Source: Deltaproteobacteria bacterium (GTDB lineage Bacteria > Myxococcota_A > UBA9160 > UBA6930). From it: DNA of 64,000 nt. The translations under genes and the position numbers were made by a program. The notes beneath the pieces were generated by a model. It was not told the DNA's origin and searched no databases. It saw only the letters and a program-made list of their open reading frames with translations. Each line of letters opens with the position of its first letter. Within the stretch, counting starts at the first letter, position 1. Location of the stretch: positions 1-64,000 of the forward strand of contig JAJDAP010000079.1 of assembly GCA_029261795.1 (NCBI GenBank), in the 5' to 3' direction. Shown here piece by piece: positions 39,555 through 48,777 of this stretch.

Positions 39555-40430
39555 TCAGTTGCGGCGGTCCCGAGGGTCGTCTTCGGTCACGCCGGTGAGC
39601 AGGCGGATACGGTGCTGGATGATCTCGAGTCGCCCGCCGTCGTTCTTGCGAAGCCCGGGCGGCAGATCCGCCGCCTCGACGAGGGCCCGGGTCACGTCCA
39701 TCCGTTCCTGGGGCGCCGGATGGGACGACTGCCAGCTGGTGCTCTGGATCCCGGTCTCGTTGCGCAGCGTCTCGAACATGTTGACGATGCCCATCGGGTC
39801 GTAGCCGGCCCTCGGCAGGAGTTCGACGCCATAGACGTCGGCCTGACTCTCGGCTTCGCGACCGAAACGATTGATGTAGGCGAGCGCCGAAACCCCCGTC
39901 AGGATGTTCGCGGCGTTCGCCGCGCCCCCGCCGAGCAGGATCGCGGCCGCCACGGTGGCGGCTTTGTTCAGGTAGCCGGCATTCTGCGCACGCACCTGGT
40001 TGTCGGCCGAATGGCGATGCACGATGTGGCCGATCTCGTGGCCCAGCACACCCGCCAGCTCGCTGACGTTGCGGACATTCAGGATCATGCCCGTCGTGAT
40101 GAAGATCGAGCCTCCCGGCGCCGCCAGGGCGTTCAGGGTCTCGTCGTCGACGACCGTGAAGGTGTAGTCGAAGGCCTGCGGGCCGGCGGCGGCCAGAAGC
40201 TCTTCGCCGACGGCGTCGATGTACTGGTCGACGACGCGATCGTGGAGGATGTCGAACTCCATCCGCGCCTGGCGCGCAACCTCGCCGGCGCGCGCTCGCT
40301 CCTCCTGGACGGTGGGCTTCGAGGCGCAACCGGACACGACGAGCGCGGCAACCGCGAGGGCCACCACGAAGCGACGCAACCCATCGAGGCCTCGTTCGTG
40401 TCGGACGGAACTACGCTTCTCGGGAGCCAT
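39555..40430 (-). CDS. M48-family metalloprotease lipoprotein
   Basis: VLGHEIGHIVHRHS zinc motif; lipobox-like VSGC. Confidence 0.88.
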   Translation of the reverse strand: MAPEKRSSVRHERGLDGLRRFVVALAVAALVVSGCASKPTVQEERARAGEVARQARMEFDILHDRVVDQYIDAVGEELLAAAGPQAFDYTFTVVDDETLNALAAPGGSIFITTGMILNVRNVSELAGVLGHEIGHIVHRHSADNQVRAQNAGYLNKAATVAAAILLGGGAANAANILTGVSALAYINRFGREAESQADVYGVELLPRAGYDPMGIVNMFETLRNETGIQSTSWQSSHPAPQERMDVTRALVEAADLPPGLRKNDGGRLEIIQHRIRLLTGVTEDDPRDRRN

Positions 40431-41580
40431 CGGTTGCCTCTCCCTCTTTGCGGAGCGACTCGGTCACGTGTCGGAGAATCGACAGGACGGAGCCGTCGAA
40501 GGAATCGTTGTCGACGATCGGAAGCCCGTAGTGGTCTGCGAGTTCCAGGATGTGATCTTGGATGCGTAGGATCGAATCGAGGTTCTCGAGGTAGCGGTGC
40601 TTGAGCCGGCGCCCGCCTGCGCGCTCACGTTTCTCGAAGCGCCCTTCGAAGGCCTCGTCCTCGAGGGTGGCGACCGCCAGGAAGATGACGTGAGCCGAGC
40701 CGCGCCAGGCCTCCGGATCGATCAGCCCGGGAAGGATCGAAACGCCCTCCAGGATCATGCTCGTGTTCTCTTCGACGGCGCGATCCATCATCGCCTTCAC
40801 CCCGATCGAAACCGTGGTCGCCTGCTGTCGGAAAGCATCGATCGCGGGGTCCTCGGATTGATCGAGACCGGCCACCTCTCGATAGGCATCGTAGGAAGAG
40901 GCGTGGATCGCGGGGGCCAGTTCCTTCGACAGCATGATGCGCATGACCTGGCGGATCGCGTCGGTCGACACGACCCTGGAGATCCCGAGGCGGTGGGAAA
41001 CCTCCTGGGCCAGGGCGGTCTTGCCCACGCCGGCGGCACCCACGAGCAGCAAGATCATCGGCTTGTCCGATTCCTGGAATTGCCGCCAGACCTGATAGCG
41101 CCCGGCCACCCGATCGCTGGTGCGCTCGAGGTTCTGGTAGACCAGGTTTCGCAGGTCGCCGCGATCGATCTCGCGAATCAGACGCGAATGCAGCGTCGCC
41201 TCGATGGCCTGGGCGGAGCGAAAGGCTTCATCGGGCGCCATCGCGGCGGCAAGCAGGCTCTGCGCCAGCACCCCCTTCGAGAATGGCGTTCGTTTGCGCC
41301 CGTCGATGACGTCGATGGTCCGCGGCATTTCGACCGGGCGGGCTTCGATGCTGTCCCCGAGCAACTCGTCGACCATCGCCGCGATCTCATCGCGCTGAAC
41401 CACCGCTCGGCCGCGGATCTTGTCGCGGATCGCGGTGGCAGACCGGTAGGCGTCGTCGAAGCCGGCGCCCCGCGACATCAGCGAATGGACGATGATGCCG
41501 CGCATGAAGGGCCGCTGGGTGGCGCCGTCATCGACCATGGTGCGCGGGTTCTTCGGGTCGCGTCCCCGCTTTTCGGCCAT
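40411..41580 (-). CDS. 2-phosphoglycerate-kinase-like protein with N-terminal ATP-cone-like repeats
   Basis: Two RxPFxRGI/KRTPFSKGVLAQSL repeats; LLVGAAGVGKTALAQEVSHRLGI; ILEGVSILPGLID. Confidence 0.7.
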   Translation of the reverse strand: MAEKRGRDPKNPRTMVDDGATQRPFMRGIIVHSLMSRGAGFDDAYRSATAIRDKIRGRAVVQRDEIAAMVDELLGDSIEARPVEMPRTIDVIDGRKRTPFSKGVLAQSLLAAAMAPDEAFRSAQAIEATLHSRLIREIDRGDLRNLVYQNLERTSDRVAGRYQVWRQFQESDKPMILLLVGAAGVGKTALAQEVSHRLGISRVVSTDAIRQVMRIMLSKELAPAIHASSYDAYREVAGLDQSEDPAIDAFRQQATTVSIGVKAMMDRAVEENTSMILEGVSILPGLIDPEAWRGSAHVIFLAVATLEDEAFEGRFEKRERAGGRRLKHRYLENLDSILRIQDHILELADHYGLPIVDNDSFDGSVLSILRHVTESLRKEGEATDGSREA

Positions 41581-41958
41581 GGGGGCCAGCCTACCCCACG
41601 CACGCCCCGAGGGCCGGCGAGAGAGCCCCTGGCGACTCGCAATTCCCTCCGCAACTTATGGGAAAGAAAGACGTTTCTATTGACGATCGAAGCGCGTGGG
41701 ATAGCCTCCGGGGAGAGTGACGACCGAGGGGGGATCGTCGAGTGGCTGGACGCGTCATCCGGAGCGCCGTTTTACGTCGTGGGGATACCTGGCGACGGGT
41801 GGATCGATGTGCCCCGGGGATGGCTGACGCGCGGTCACTTCAGGCCGCTGGCCCGCTGCGGCGAACCGGACCCCGCTGCATCAGGGCTGGGCCATCCGGG
41901 CCAACCCGCTCACGGCCGGCCGTCGTCGTCCCTCATCGATGTCAAGGAGGAACGTGTC

Positions 41959-43053
41959 ATGCGAACCATCGCCATCGTCAACCAGAAGGGAGGCTGCGGG
42001 AAGACCACGACCACCGTGAATCTCGCCGGCTGCCTCGCGGTCGCGGGCTCCCGCGTGCTCGTGGTGGATATGGATCCTCAGGCCCATTCGACGCTCGCCC
42101 TCGGCTTCGATCCCGAGACCATCGACGAGAACCTCTACGAAGTCCTCTGCGAACCGGCGGGGCATGAAGCGGCGACGCCGCTCGAGGAAGTGATCCTCGC
42201 CTGGGACGAACGGCTTCACATTGCGCCCTCGGGAATCGTCCTGTCTGCCCTCGAGCAGAAGCTCTCCGCCGACCGGGCCGAGGACCGCATGGAGCGACTC
42301 TGGCGCGCGCTCGAGAGCGTCGCGGAGCGCTATGACTATGCGATCATCGACTGCCCGCCTAACGTCGGTGTACTGACCTTCAACGCGTTGCGTGCCGCCC
42401 GCGAGGTGATCGTTCCGTTGGAGACCAGCGATTTCGCGATCCACGGCGTACAGAAGCTGCTCGAGACCATCGCCTTGCTGTCGGATCGGATCGGCCACGA
42501 GCTCGCAGTGCGCATCCTGCCCACGCTCTATGACGGCCGCACCCGCTACGCCCGCGAGACTCTGGGTGAGATTCGGAGTCTGTTCGGCGACCTCTGCTTC
42601 GATACCGTCGTGCGCTCGAATATCAAGCTGCGCGAGGCCGCACGGCGCGGCCGGCCGATCGTCAGCTATGCCCGCTCGGCAAACGGTGCCCAGGACTACG
42701 GTGCCCTCGCCATCGAGTTGGCGCTGACGCTGAGCCCCGACGAGATAGGGGAACAGGTACCGGACTTCGCGCCCGGCGGACCCGCGCGCGAGGTCGTCAT
42801 CCAGTTCCGCGATCTCGGCGCGACGGACGTCCGGCTCGCCGGCGACTTCAACGGCTGGGTTCCCGACAAGGATGTTCGCTCGTTGGTCCAGGCCGAGGCG
42901 GGAGACCGGATCTGGACCAAGATCCTGACGCTCCCGCCGGGCACCTATCATTATCGTTATGTCGTCGACGGCGAATGGCGGGAAGACCCCGTGAATCCGG
43001 TCTCGGCGCCGGGACCGGTCGGCGGTCGCAACTCCGTTCTGGTGGTGCGGTAG
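41959..43053 (+). CDS. ParA-family ATPase with C-terminal AMPK-CBM/CBM48-like domain
   Basis: IAIVNQKGGCGKTTTTVNLAG, VDMDPQAHSTLALG, IIDCPPNVGVLT; C-terminus VRLAGDFNGWVPD...GTYHYRYVVDGEWREDPVNP; SD aaggagg. Confidence 0.85.
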   Translation: MRTIAIVNQKGGCGKTTTTVNLAGCLAVAGSRVLVVDMDPQAHSTLALGFDPETIDENLYEVLCEPAGHEAATPLEEVILAWDERLHIAPSGIVLSALEQKLSADRAEDRMERLWRALESVAERYDYAIIDCPPNVGVLTFNALRAAREVIVPLETSDFAIHGVQKLLETIALLSDRIGHELAVRILPTLYDGRTRYARETLGEIRSLFGDLCFDTVVRSNIKLREAARRGRPIVSYARSANGAQDYGALAIELALTLSPDEIGEQVPDFAPGGPAREVVIQFRDLGATDVRLAGDFNGWVPDKDVRSLVQAEAGDRIWTKILTLPPGTYHYRYVVDGEWREDPVNPVSAPGPVGGRNSVLVVR

Positions 43054-43060
43054 GTCCCGG

Positions 43061-43855
43061 TTGGCGCGCAAGCTCGGCGACGTCCTTCACCTCATGCTCG
43101 GCGAGCAGGAACCGGCTGCGACTATGGCCAGACCCGCCAGCCGGGATCCCGACCCGGCGGATACCCGCGTGCCGGGCACGGGCGTGCCGGGCACGGGCGT
43201 GCGAGGCACGGGCGTGCCAGCCACGGGCGTGGTCACCTGTCGGCTCGGCCCCTTCGACCAGCTCGAGGCCTCGGCGGCGTGGAATCTGGCCGCCGCTCAC
43301 GCCGTGGTGGCTGGGCCTACCACCTGGATCTCGGATTCCCCATGGGCAGGCGCGCGGCCATCGCCACCCGAGAGTGAGTTCCAACAGATCGTCCTCGCCG
43401 GCCCCGATCTCGAGAACGGGGTCGTTTCCGCCGAGAGCCCGTCGGTCTGGCTAGGCCTTCCGGAAGGTTCTCCAGAACGCGAGGAGTGGCTCGGCGCGAC
43501 CCTCCAGTTCGTCTCCCGCGAGCCCGGTTCCCGAAGCCGCTGTTTTCGCCGACTCGAAGAAACCGCCGGGGGGAAGGCCGCAACGGGCAGCCACTGGGTC
43601 GTCGCATTGGCTTCCAGCCCCTCATGCGGGGCGACGGACGGGGCCACGTTGGCGGCCGAAATCCGCGATCGGTTCGGCGATCTGGCCCAGGTGTTTCCTC
43701 GAGCCCTGGCCTGCGAGGCGGCCCTCTACCGCTCCTGGGTGACCCGGCTGCCGATCGCCCAGTTCCGGCCTGAATCGCGCGAGACGGTGGCACTGTTCCA
43801 GATCGCGCGCGCCATTTCGGTTGGCGCCTCGGAACCCGCCGCCTCGGGTCGCTAG
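43061..43855 (+). CDS. Hypothetical protein containing VPGTG-like pentapeptide tandem repeat
   Basis: Open frame closely downstream of ParA-CBM; VPGTGVPGTGVRGTGVPATG. Confidence 0.5.
   Translation: MARKLGDVLHLMLGEQEPAATMARPASRDPDPADTRVPGTGVPGTGVRGTGVPATGVVTCRLGPFDQLEASAAWNLAAAHAVVAGPTTWISDSPWAGARPSPPESEFQQIVLAGPDLENGVVSAESPSVWLGLPEGSPEREEWLGATLQFVSREPGSRSRCFRRLEETAGGKAATGSHWVVALASSPSCGATDGATLAAEIRDRFGDLAQVFPRALACEAALYRSWVTRLPIAQFRPESRETVALFQIARAISVGASEPAASGR
43167..43226 (+). repeat. 4 x 15-bp tandem repeat (gcgtgccgggcacgg) inside CDS
   Basis: gcgtgccgggcacgg x2, gcgtgcgaggcacgg, gcgtgccagccacgg. Confidence 0.85.
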
Positions 43856-44092
43856 CCGCAGGTCCCCATCCGCCATCGTTTCCGACGGTGCCTGGCGGAG
43901 CGGGCGCTCTCTGCGGGTCTCAAACAGCGTTTGTACCCCGCGGGATCCGGACTTTGTCCGCGGGGGGCATTCCCTGCGACGAAATTCGTCCAGGGGTGAC
44001 GAAAATTGACACCTCCTTCCACTCCGAGGCCACTCATCAGCCTGGGGGGATGCATCGTTGCTTCGGCGGCGGGACCTTGGGGAAGGGGAGAC

Positions 44093-44683
44093 ATGGCAGC
44101 TCGGGAAGCGGATGAAGCAGCAGCTGTAGAAAGCCTCGAGATTGCGGATGAGGTTCTCGTCCAGAGAATCATCGAAGGGAAGACCAACGAGTTCGACGTC
44201 CTGTACGAGCGGTACTTCAAACGAATCCATCGCTTCGTATCCCGCCGAATGGCCAACGCGGCCGACGTCGAGGAGACCGTGCAGGAGGTCTTCATCAACG
44301 TGCTCCGCTCGCTCGAGTCGTTCCGCGGCGAAGCGCCATTCGCGGCCTGGGTCTTCGGACTCACCCGCCGCACCATCGCGAACCGCTACAAGCGCAAGCG
44401 TGCCGAGACGATCCCACTCCCGACCGACGAGCAGGAGGCCGCACTCGGCCTGGGCGAGGACGTACCCGGCGAGGCCGACCCGTTGGCCAGCTACGAGCGC
44501 AACGAACGCCTCAAGCAGTTACAACGCGGCGCGGAGCGGTTATCGAACGACCAATGGGAGCTCTTCCGCCTCCACCACCTCGAGCACCGATCGATCGAGG
44601 ACATCGCCTCGCAAACGCACAAGACCCGGGACGCGGTGAAATCGCACTTATACCGGGCGCGCAAGTTATTGCTGGCGCCCTGA
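44093..44683 (+). CDS. ECF-type RNA polymerase sigma factor
   Basis: FDVLYERYFKRIHRFVSRRM, DVEETVQEVFINVLRSL, SIEDIASQTHKTRDAVKSHLYRARKLL. Confidence 0.9.
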   Translation: MAAREADEAAAVESLEIADEVLVQRIIEGKTNEFDVLYERYFKRIHRFVSRRMANAADVEETVQEVFINVLRSLESFRGEAPFAAWVFGLTRRTIANRYKRKRAETIPLPTDEQEAALGLGEDVPGEADPLASYERNERLKQLQRGAERLSNDQWELFRLHHLEHRSIEDIASQTHKTRDAVKSHLYRARKLLLAP

Positions 44684-44761
44684 CGCCGACCCGGCAGATC
44701 GTGCGCTGCTACAGGGGCAGGACTCGCTTACCGCTGGCGGGGTCGCCTAGACTGCTTCGCC

Positions 44762-45535
44762 ATGCGTGAGCTGCAGTTCGACGTAGGCACCGAGGCGCTG
44801 GCGGTCTTTGGCGGCCGGCCGGTCTCCCATCATCAGGGCGTCATCGAATCCGCACTCGAATATTCGAGCCGGGGCGATCGGGTTCCCGCCCGGATCCTGG
44901 TCCCTGGCGACCGGGACCAGGCCTCTCCGCTGGTCGTCGTCGGCCACGGTCTCGGTGGCGACAAGAACGCCGCCTACATCGACGCGGCCACACACCATTG
45001 GGTGCGCGCGGGTGCTGCCGTCGCCGTGATCGATTTTCCGCTCCACGGCGGGCGCGCCAGCGCGAAGCTGAGTGAACGCGTGACGGATCGGGACCGGCTG
45101 GACCCCGAGCTCTGGGTCGATCTCGTCGAGCAGGCGGTCGTCGACCTGCGACGGCTCGTGCTCGCGCTCGACGCCGACCAGCGGATCGACACCGAGCGAA
45201 TCGGCTATGCCGGCTTCAGTCTGGGTACCATCCTTGGCTCGATCTTCTGCGCGGAAGAGCCGCGCGTCCGCGCCGCCGCGCTCGCGATCGGCGGTGCGGG
45301 TCTGGGGCCCGCAGTCTCCGATCCCGCCCGCTGGGTCGGCCGGATTGCACCGCGCCCGGTGCTGTTCGTGCAGGCCGAACGCGACGAGACGATCCCCAGG
45401 GCGGCTGCCCTGGCACTTCACGCTGCGGCCGGCGAGCCCCACGAAGTGCACTGGGTCGACGCCGGACACACGGACCTTCCCGGTACAGCACTCAAGGCGA
45501 TGTGGACTTTTCTCGCCCAGAGCCTGGACGTCTAG
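44762..45535 (+). CDS. Alpha/beta hydrolase (dienelactone hydrolase-like)
   Basis: VVVGHGLGGDKNAAY, IGYAGFSLGTILGSIF (GxSxG), DAGHTDLP. Confidence 0.85.
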   Translation: MRELQFDVGTEALAVFGGRPVSHHQGVIESALEYSSRGDRVPARILVPGDRDQASPLVVVGHGLGGDKNAAYIDAATHHWVRAGAAVAVIDFPLHGGRASAKLSERVTDRDRLDPELWVDLVEQAVVDLRRLVLALDADQRIDTERIGYAGFSLGTILGSIFCAEEPRVRAAALAIGGAGLGPAVSDPARWVGRIAPRPVLFVQAERDETIPRAAALALHAAAGEPHEVHWVDAGHTDLPGTALKAMWTFLAQSLDV

Positions 45536-46011
45536 CCAGCTTCGCGGGCTCGGGAAGCCGCAGGGCCAACAGCGTCCCGGCGACCACCAAGACCGGCGTC
45601 GCGAACAGGTTCACGCCTGGGAGCACGCACAGTGCGAAGCTCGTGGCGCCGAAGCCTGCGATGACACCGCGGTGCGCCAGCAGCCAATCTCGTTTGCGTA
45701 CGAACGTCAGCTTCCGGCGGTCGAGCGTGTAGCTCGCGTAGTCGAGGGGCAGAAAGAAGATCGTAAAGCGGGTCAGAACGGGCGCTACCAGCAGCTGCCC
45801 GCCCGGGATCAGCAGACCCAGCGCGGAGACCGCGAGCCAGACGGCCACGAAGAAGGCCAGCCGGCGCAGCCGGCACTGCTGCAAGAGGCCACAGCGTGCG
45901 CTGGTGACGCAACACACCAAGCGCCTCACGGAACAAGCCGAAACCGTAGGCGGCTGCCCCGAACGACGCCGTATCGGTAGCCGGCAGTTTGGCGTGGCCC
46001 GGATTGGTCAC
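45492..46011 (-). pseudogene. Degraded EI24/CysZ-like membrane protein gene (frameshift and probable internal deletion)
   Basis: N-terminus FGAAAYGFGLFREALGVLRHQRTLWPLAAVP in one frame; C-terminus VLTRFTIFFLPLDYASYTLDRRKLTFVRKRDWLLAHRGVIAGFGATSFALCVLPGVNLFATP in another. Confidence 0.6.
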
Positions 46012-46065
46012 GAGCGCCGCCGCCTGTTAACTATCCGCGGCAACGCCGTCTCTGAGGAGAACTTC

Positions 46066-47130
46066 ATGAACAGCCGTCAGTTTATTCGTGCCTCTCGTTC
46101 GTTCGCGGTCTCGATCGCGCTCGCCACATTCGTCGTGGCATGCGCCGCCGAGGATTCGGCACCCGCCGCAAACGCTACGGATGACGCGTCTCCCGCGGCT
46201 GCGCGCGTTGGCGGCGACGACATTACGCTGACCGAGCTCGACGCGTTCATCAAGGATCAGCTGCTGGAGCAGCAGACCCAGGGCGATCCGGCCGCGCTCC
46301 ACGAGTTGCGGGTGACACAGATCGAGAACCTGATCGGACGCCGCCTGCTCGAAGCCGAGGCCGAGCGTCGGGGCATCAGCGCGGACGAGGTGCTCGACCA
46401 GGAAGCCGCGGCTCGCGTGGCCGTGAGCGACGAAGAGGTCAAGACCTTCTTCGACGGGAACCAGGGCCGGATCCAGGGCGATTTCGCAGTGCTGGCCCCC
46501 CAGATCCGCGACTATCTTTCTCGACAGGCCGGGGCCACCGCCGCCCGCGAGTTCGTCGACGAGTTACGCACCCAGGCAGGGGTCGAAGTCCTGCTCGAGA
46601 CACCGCGGGTCGAGGTCTCGAGTACGGGGTCGGCCATCGGGCCGGTCGACGCGCCGGTCACGATCGTCGAGTTCAGCGACTATCAATGCCCGTACTGCCA
46701 GCGCGCCGAACCCACCGTCAAGCAGGTGCTGCAGCAGTTCGAGGGCAAGATTCGCTTCGTCTACAAGCACTTCCCGTTGGAATCGATTCACCCGTTGGCA
46801 CGTGCGGCTTCCGAAGCTGCCGGTTGCGCAGAGGATCAGGGTCGCTTCTGGGACTATCACGAGCGCGTCTTCGCGGCAGCCAACGGGCTCGAGGCGGCCG
46901 CGCTCGAAGGTTATGCAACGGAACTCGAACTCGATCTCGAGGCTTTCCGCAGTTGCGTGGCGGAGCGTCGCCACGCAGACCGAATCACGACCGACCTCGC
47001 CGACGGCCAGGGCGCCGGCGTCAACTCGACCCCGACCTTCTTCGTCAACGGTGTAAAGATCAAGGGCGCGCAGCCCTTCAGCGAGTTCCAGCGCCTCATC
47101 GAGGCAGAGCTGGCGGCGGCATCCAGTTAG
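46066..47130 (+). CDS. DsbA-family thioredoxin-like lipoprotein with SurA-like N-terminal region
   Basis: Lipobox ATFVVAC; VTIVEFSDYQCPYCQRAEP, VYKHFPLESIHPLA, NSTPTFFVNG. Confidence 0.9.
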   Translation: MNSRQFIRASRSFAVSIALATFVVACAAEDSAPAANATDDASPAAARVGGDDITLTELDAFIKDQLLEQQTQGDPAALHELRVTQIENLIGRRLLEAEAERRGISADEVLDQEAAARVAVSDEEVKTFFDGNQGRIQGDFAVLAPQIRDYLSRQAGATAAREFVDELRTQAGVEVLLETPRVEVSSTGSAIGPVDAPVTIVEFSDYQCPYCQRAEPTVKQVLQQFEGKIRFVYKHFPLESIHPLARAASEAAGCAEDQGRFWDYHERVFAAANGLEAAALEGYATELELDLEAFRSCVAERRHADRITTDLADGQGAGVNSTPTFFVNGVKIKGAQPFSEFQRLIEAELAAASS

Positions 47131-47169
47131 GCCGATAGCTGAGCCCGCGGCTCAGAACGGCCGGGCGGC

Positions 47170-48510
47170 TCAGCGCATCCGTGCGACGAGACGATCCCGT
47201 TCTTCGATCATGCGCGCCTTCGTCTTCGCCTCGAGGTTCAGGCGGAGCAGCGGCTCGGTATTCGAGGGACGCAGATTGAACCACCAGTCCTCGTAGCGAA
47301 CCAGCAGACCATCCATCCAGGAGACCTCGTCGGCGCCGGCGTGTTCGGCGGCCACCTGCTCCATGATCGCGGTCATTCGTTCGCGACTGCCGGCATCCTC
47401 GCTGATCTCACCGCTTGCGAAGTAGCGTCGGAGCGGCGCGATCAACGCGGAGAGCGGACACTTCGCTTCGGCCAGGACGTCGAGCAACGCGATGAATGCG
47501 GCCAGGCCGTCATCCGCCACCAACGTCGGTGAGAAGCGGAAGTAGAAATGCCCGGAGAGTTCGCCAGCGAAGATGGCGTCTTCCCGCCGCATGTCGGCCT
47601 TGACGAACGAGTGCCCCACCCTGCACATGCGGGCGGAACCACCGGCGGCTTCGATCTCTTCGGCCGTGGCCCAGCTCGAGCGGAGGTCATAGAGCACGGT
47701 GCCACCGGGTGCGTGCCGCAGCTGGGAACGCGCGAGCACTGCGGTCATCAGATCGGACGGGACCGGGTTGCCGGTTTCATCGATGAAAACGGCACGGTCC
47801 GCATCGCCGTCGAAGGCCACTCCGAAGGCGGCCCCGGTCTTGCGCACGGCTGCGCAGACGTCGGCCAGATTCTCGATCTTCAGCGGATCCGCCGGATGAT
47901 TCGGGAACGTGCCGTCGGGCTCGAAGTAGAGGCGCGTCACGTCGAGGGGTAGGCGCTCGAGAAGCGGTTCGAGTGCGACGGCGGCCATCCCGTTGCCGCA
48001 ATCGATGGCGGCGCGCACCTCCGGACAGCGGCCGCCCACCGCCAGGACATGCTCGACATAGCCCGCCACCGCGTCGTATTCCGTCCGCTTGCCCAGCGGT
48101 TCCGCGACGGGTTCCGTGGTGACGCTTGCGGTCAGCGCCTCGATCTCGGCCAGGCCCGTCTCGCCACCGACCGGGATCGCATTCTCCCGGCAGATCTTGA
48201 AGCCATTGTATTCGGCGGGATTGTGGGACGCGGTCAACATGATCCCACCGCAGGCACCGAGGTGGTCGACGGCGTAGTAGACCATGGGCGTCGCGGCCAG
48301 GCCCAGATCGACGACCTCGACGCCCTCCTCCCGGATTCCCCGAATCAGTTGCTCCATCAGCAGAGGGGAATGCGCGCGGGCGTCGCGGCCCACCACAATG
48401 CTTCGCGCGCCCAGGAAACGGGCCGTGGCGCGTCCCACCTGATGCGCCGTCGTCGCGTCGAGCTGATCGGGAACGATGCCACGGATGTCGTAGGCCTTGA
48501 AGATGGACAT
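47170..48510 (-). CDS. Phosphomannomutase/phosphoglucomutase
   Basis: FKAYDIRGIVPDQL, VGRDARAHSPLL, GIMLTASHNPAEYNGFK, VAFDGDADRAVFID, RPSNTEPLLR. Confidence 0.92.
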   Translation of the reverse strand: MSIFKAYDIRGIVPDQLDATTAHQVGRATARFLGARSIVVGRDARAHSPLLMEQLIRGIREEGVEVVDLGLAATPMVYYAVDHLGACGGIMLTASHNPAEYNGFKICRENAIPVGGETGLAEIEALTASVTTEPVAEPLGKRTEYDAVAGYVEHVLAVGGRCPEVRAAIDCGNGMAAVALEPLLERLPLDVTRLYFEPDGTFPNHPADPLKIENLADVCAAVRKTGAAFGVAFDGDADRAVFIDETGNPVPSDLMTAVLARSQLRHAPGGTVLYDLRSSWATAEEIEAAGGSARMCRVGHSFVKADMRREDAIFAGELSGHFYFRFSPTLVADDGLAAFIALLDVLAEAKCPLSALIAPLRRYFASGEISEDAGSRERMTAIMEQVAAEHAGADEVSWMDGLLVRYEDWWFNLRPSNTEPLLRLNLEAKTKARMIEERDRLVARMR

Positions 48511-48582
48511 GGCGGGGGATCCTAGCGGCCGCGAGCCGAGGGGGAACTTGACCCTTCGCGAGTCGCCCGGCACCTTCTGGTC

Positions 48583-48777
48583 ATGTTCGGTCTCGGCGTC
48601 ACGGAACTCCTCCTCATTCTTGGTGTGGTCATCGTCATCTTCGGCGCACGGCGACTGCCCGAGGTCGGCTCTGGTCTCGGGAAGGCCATCCGCGGCTTCA
48701 AGACCGGCCTGACCGAGCCGGACGAAATCGACGTCACGCCCAAGAAGGACGAGGTCGAAGACGGCGAGAAGCCCTAG
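48583..48777 (+). CDS. tatA: Sec-independent translocase TatA/TatE
   Basis: [40 protein letters not shown]. Confidence 0.9.
   Translation: MFGLGVTELLLILGVVIVIFGARRLPEVGSGLGKAIRGFKTGLTEPDEIDVTPKKDEVEDGEKP

Noticed and set aside
41658-41720. 20-codon ORF MGKKDVSIDDRSAWDSLRGE upstream of ParA-CBM48 as a leader peptide
   Set aside because: Too short to support, no clear SD, and no regulatory codon pattern.
43167-43226. Short tandem repeats as a CRISPR array
   Set aside because: Units are 15 bp, directly contiguous with no spacers, and lie in frame within an ORF; no cas genes in the window.
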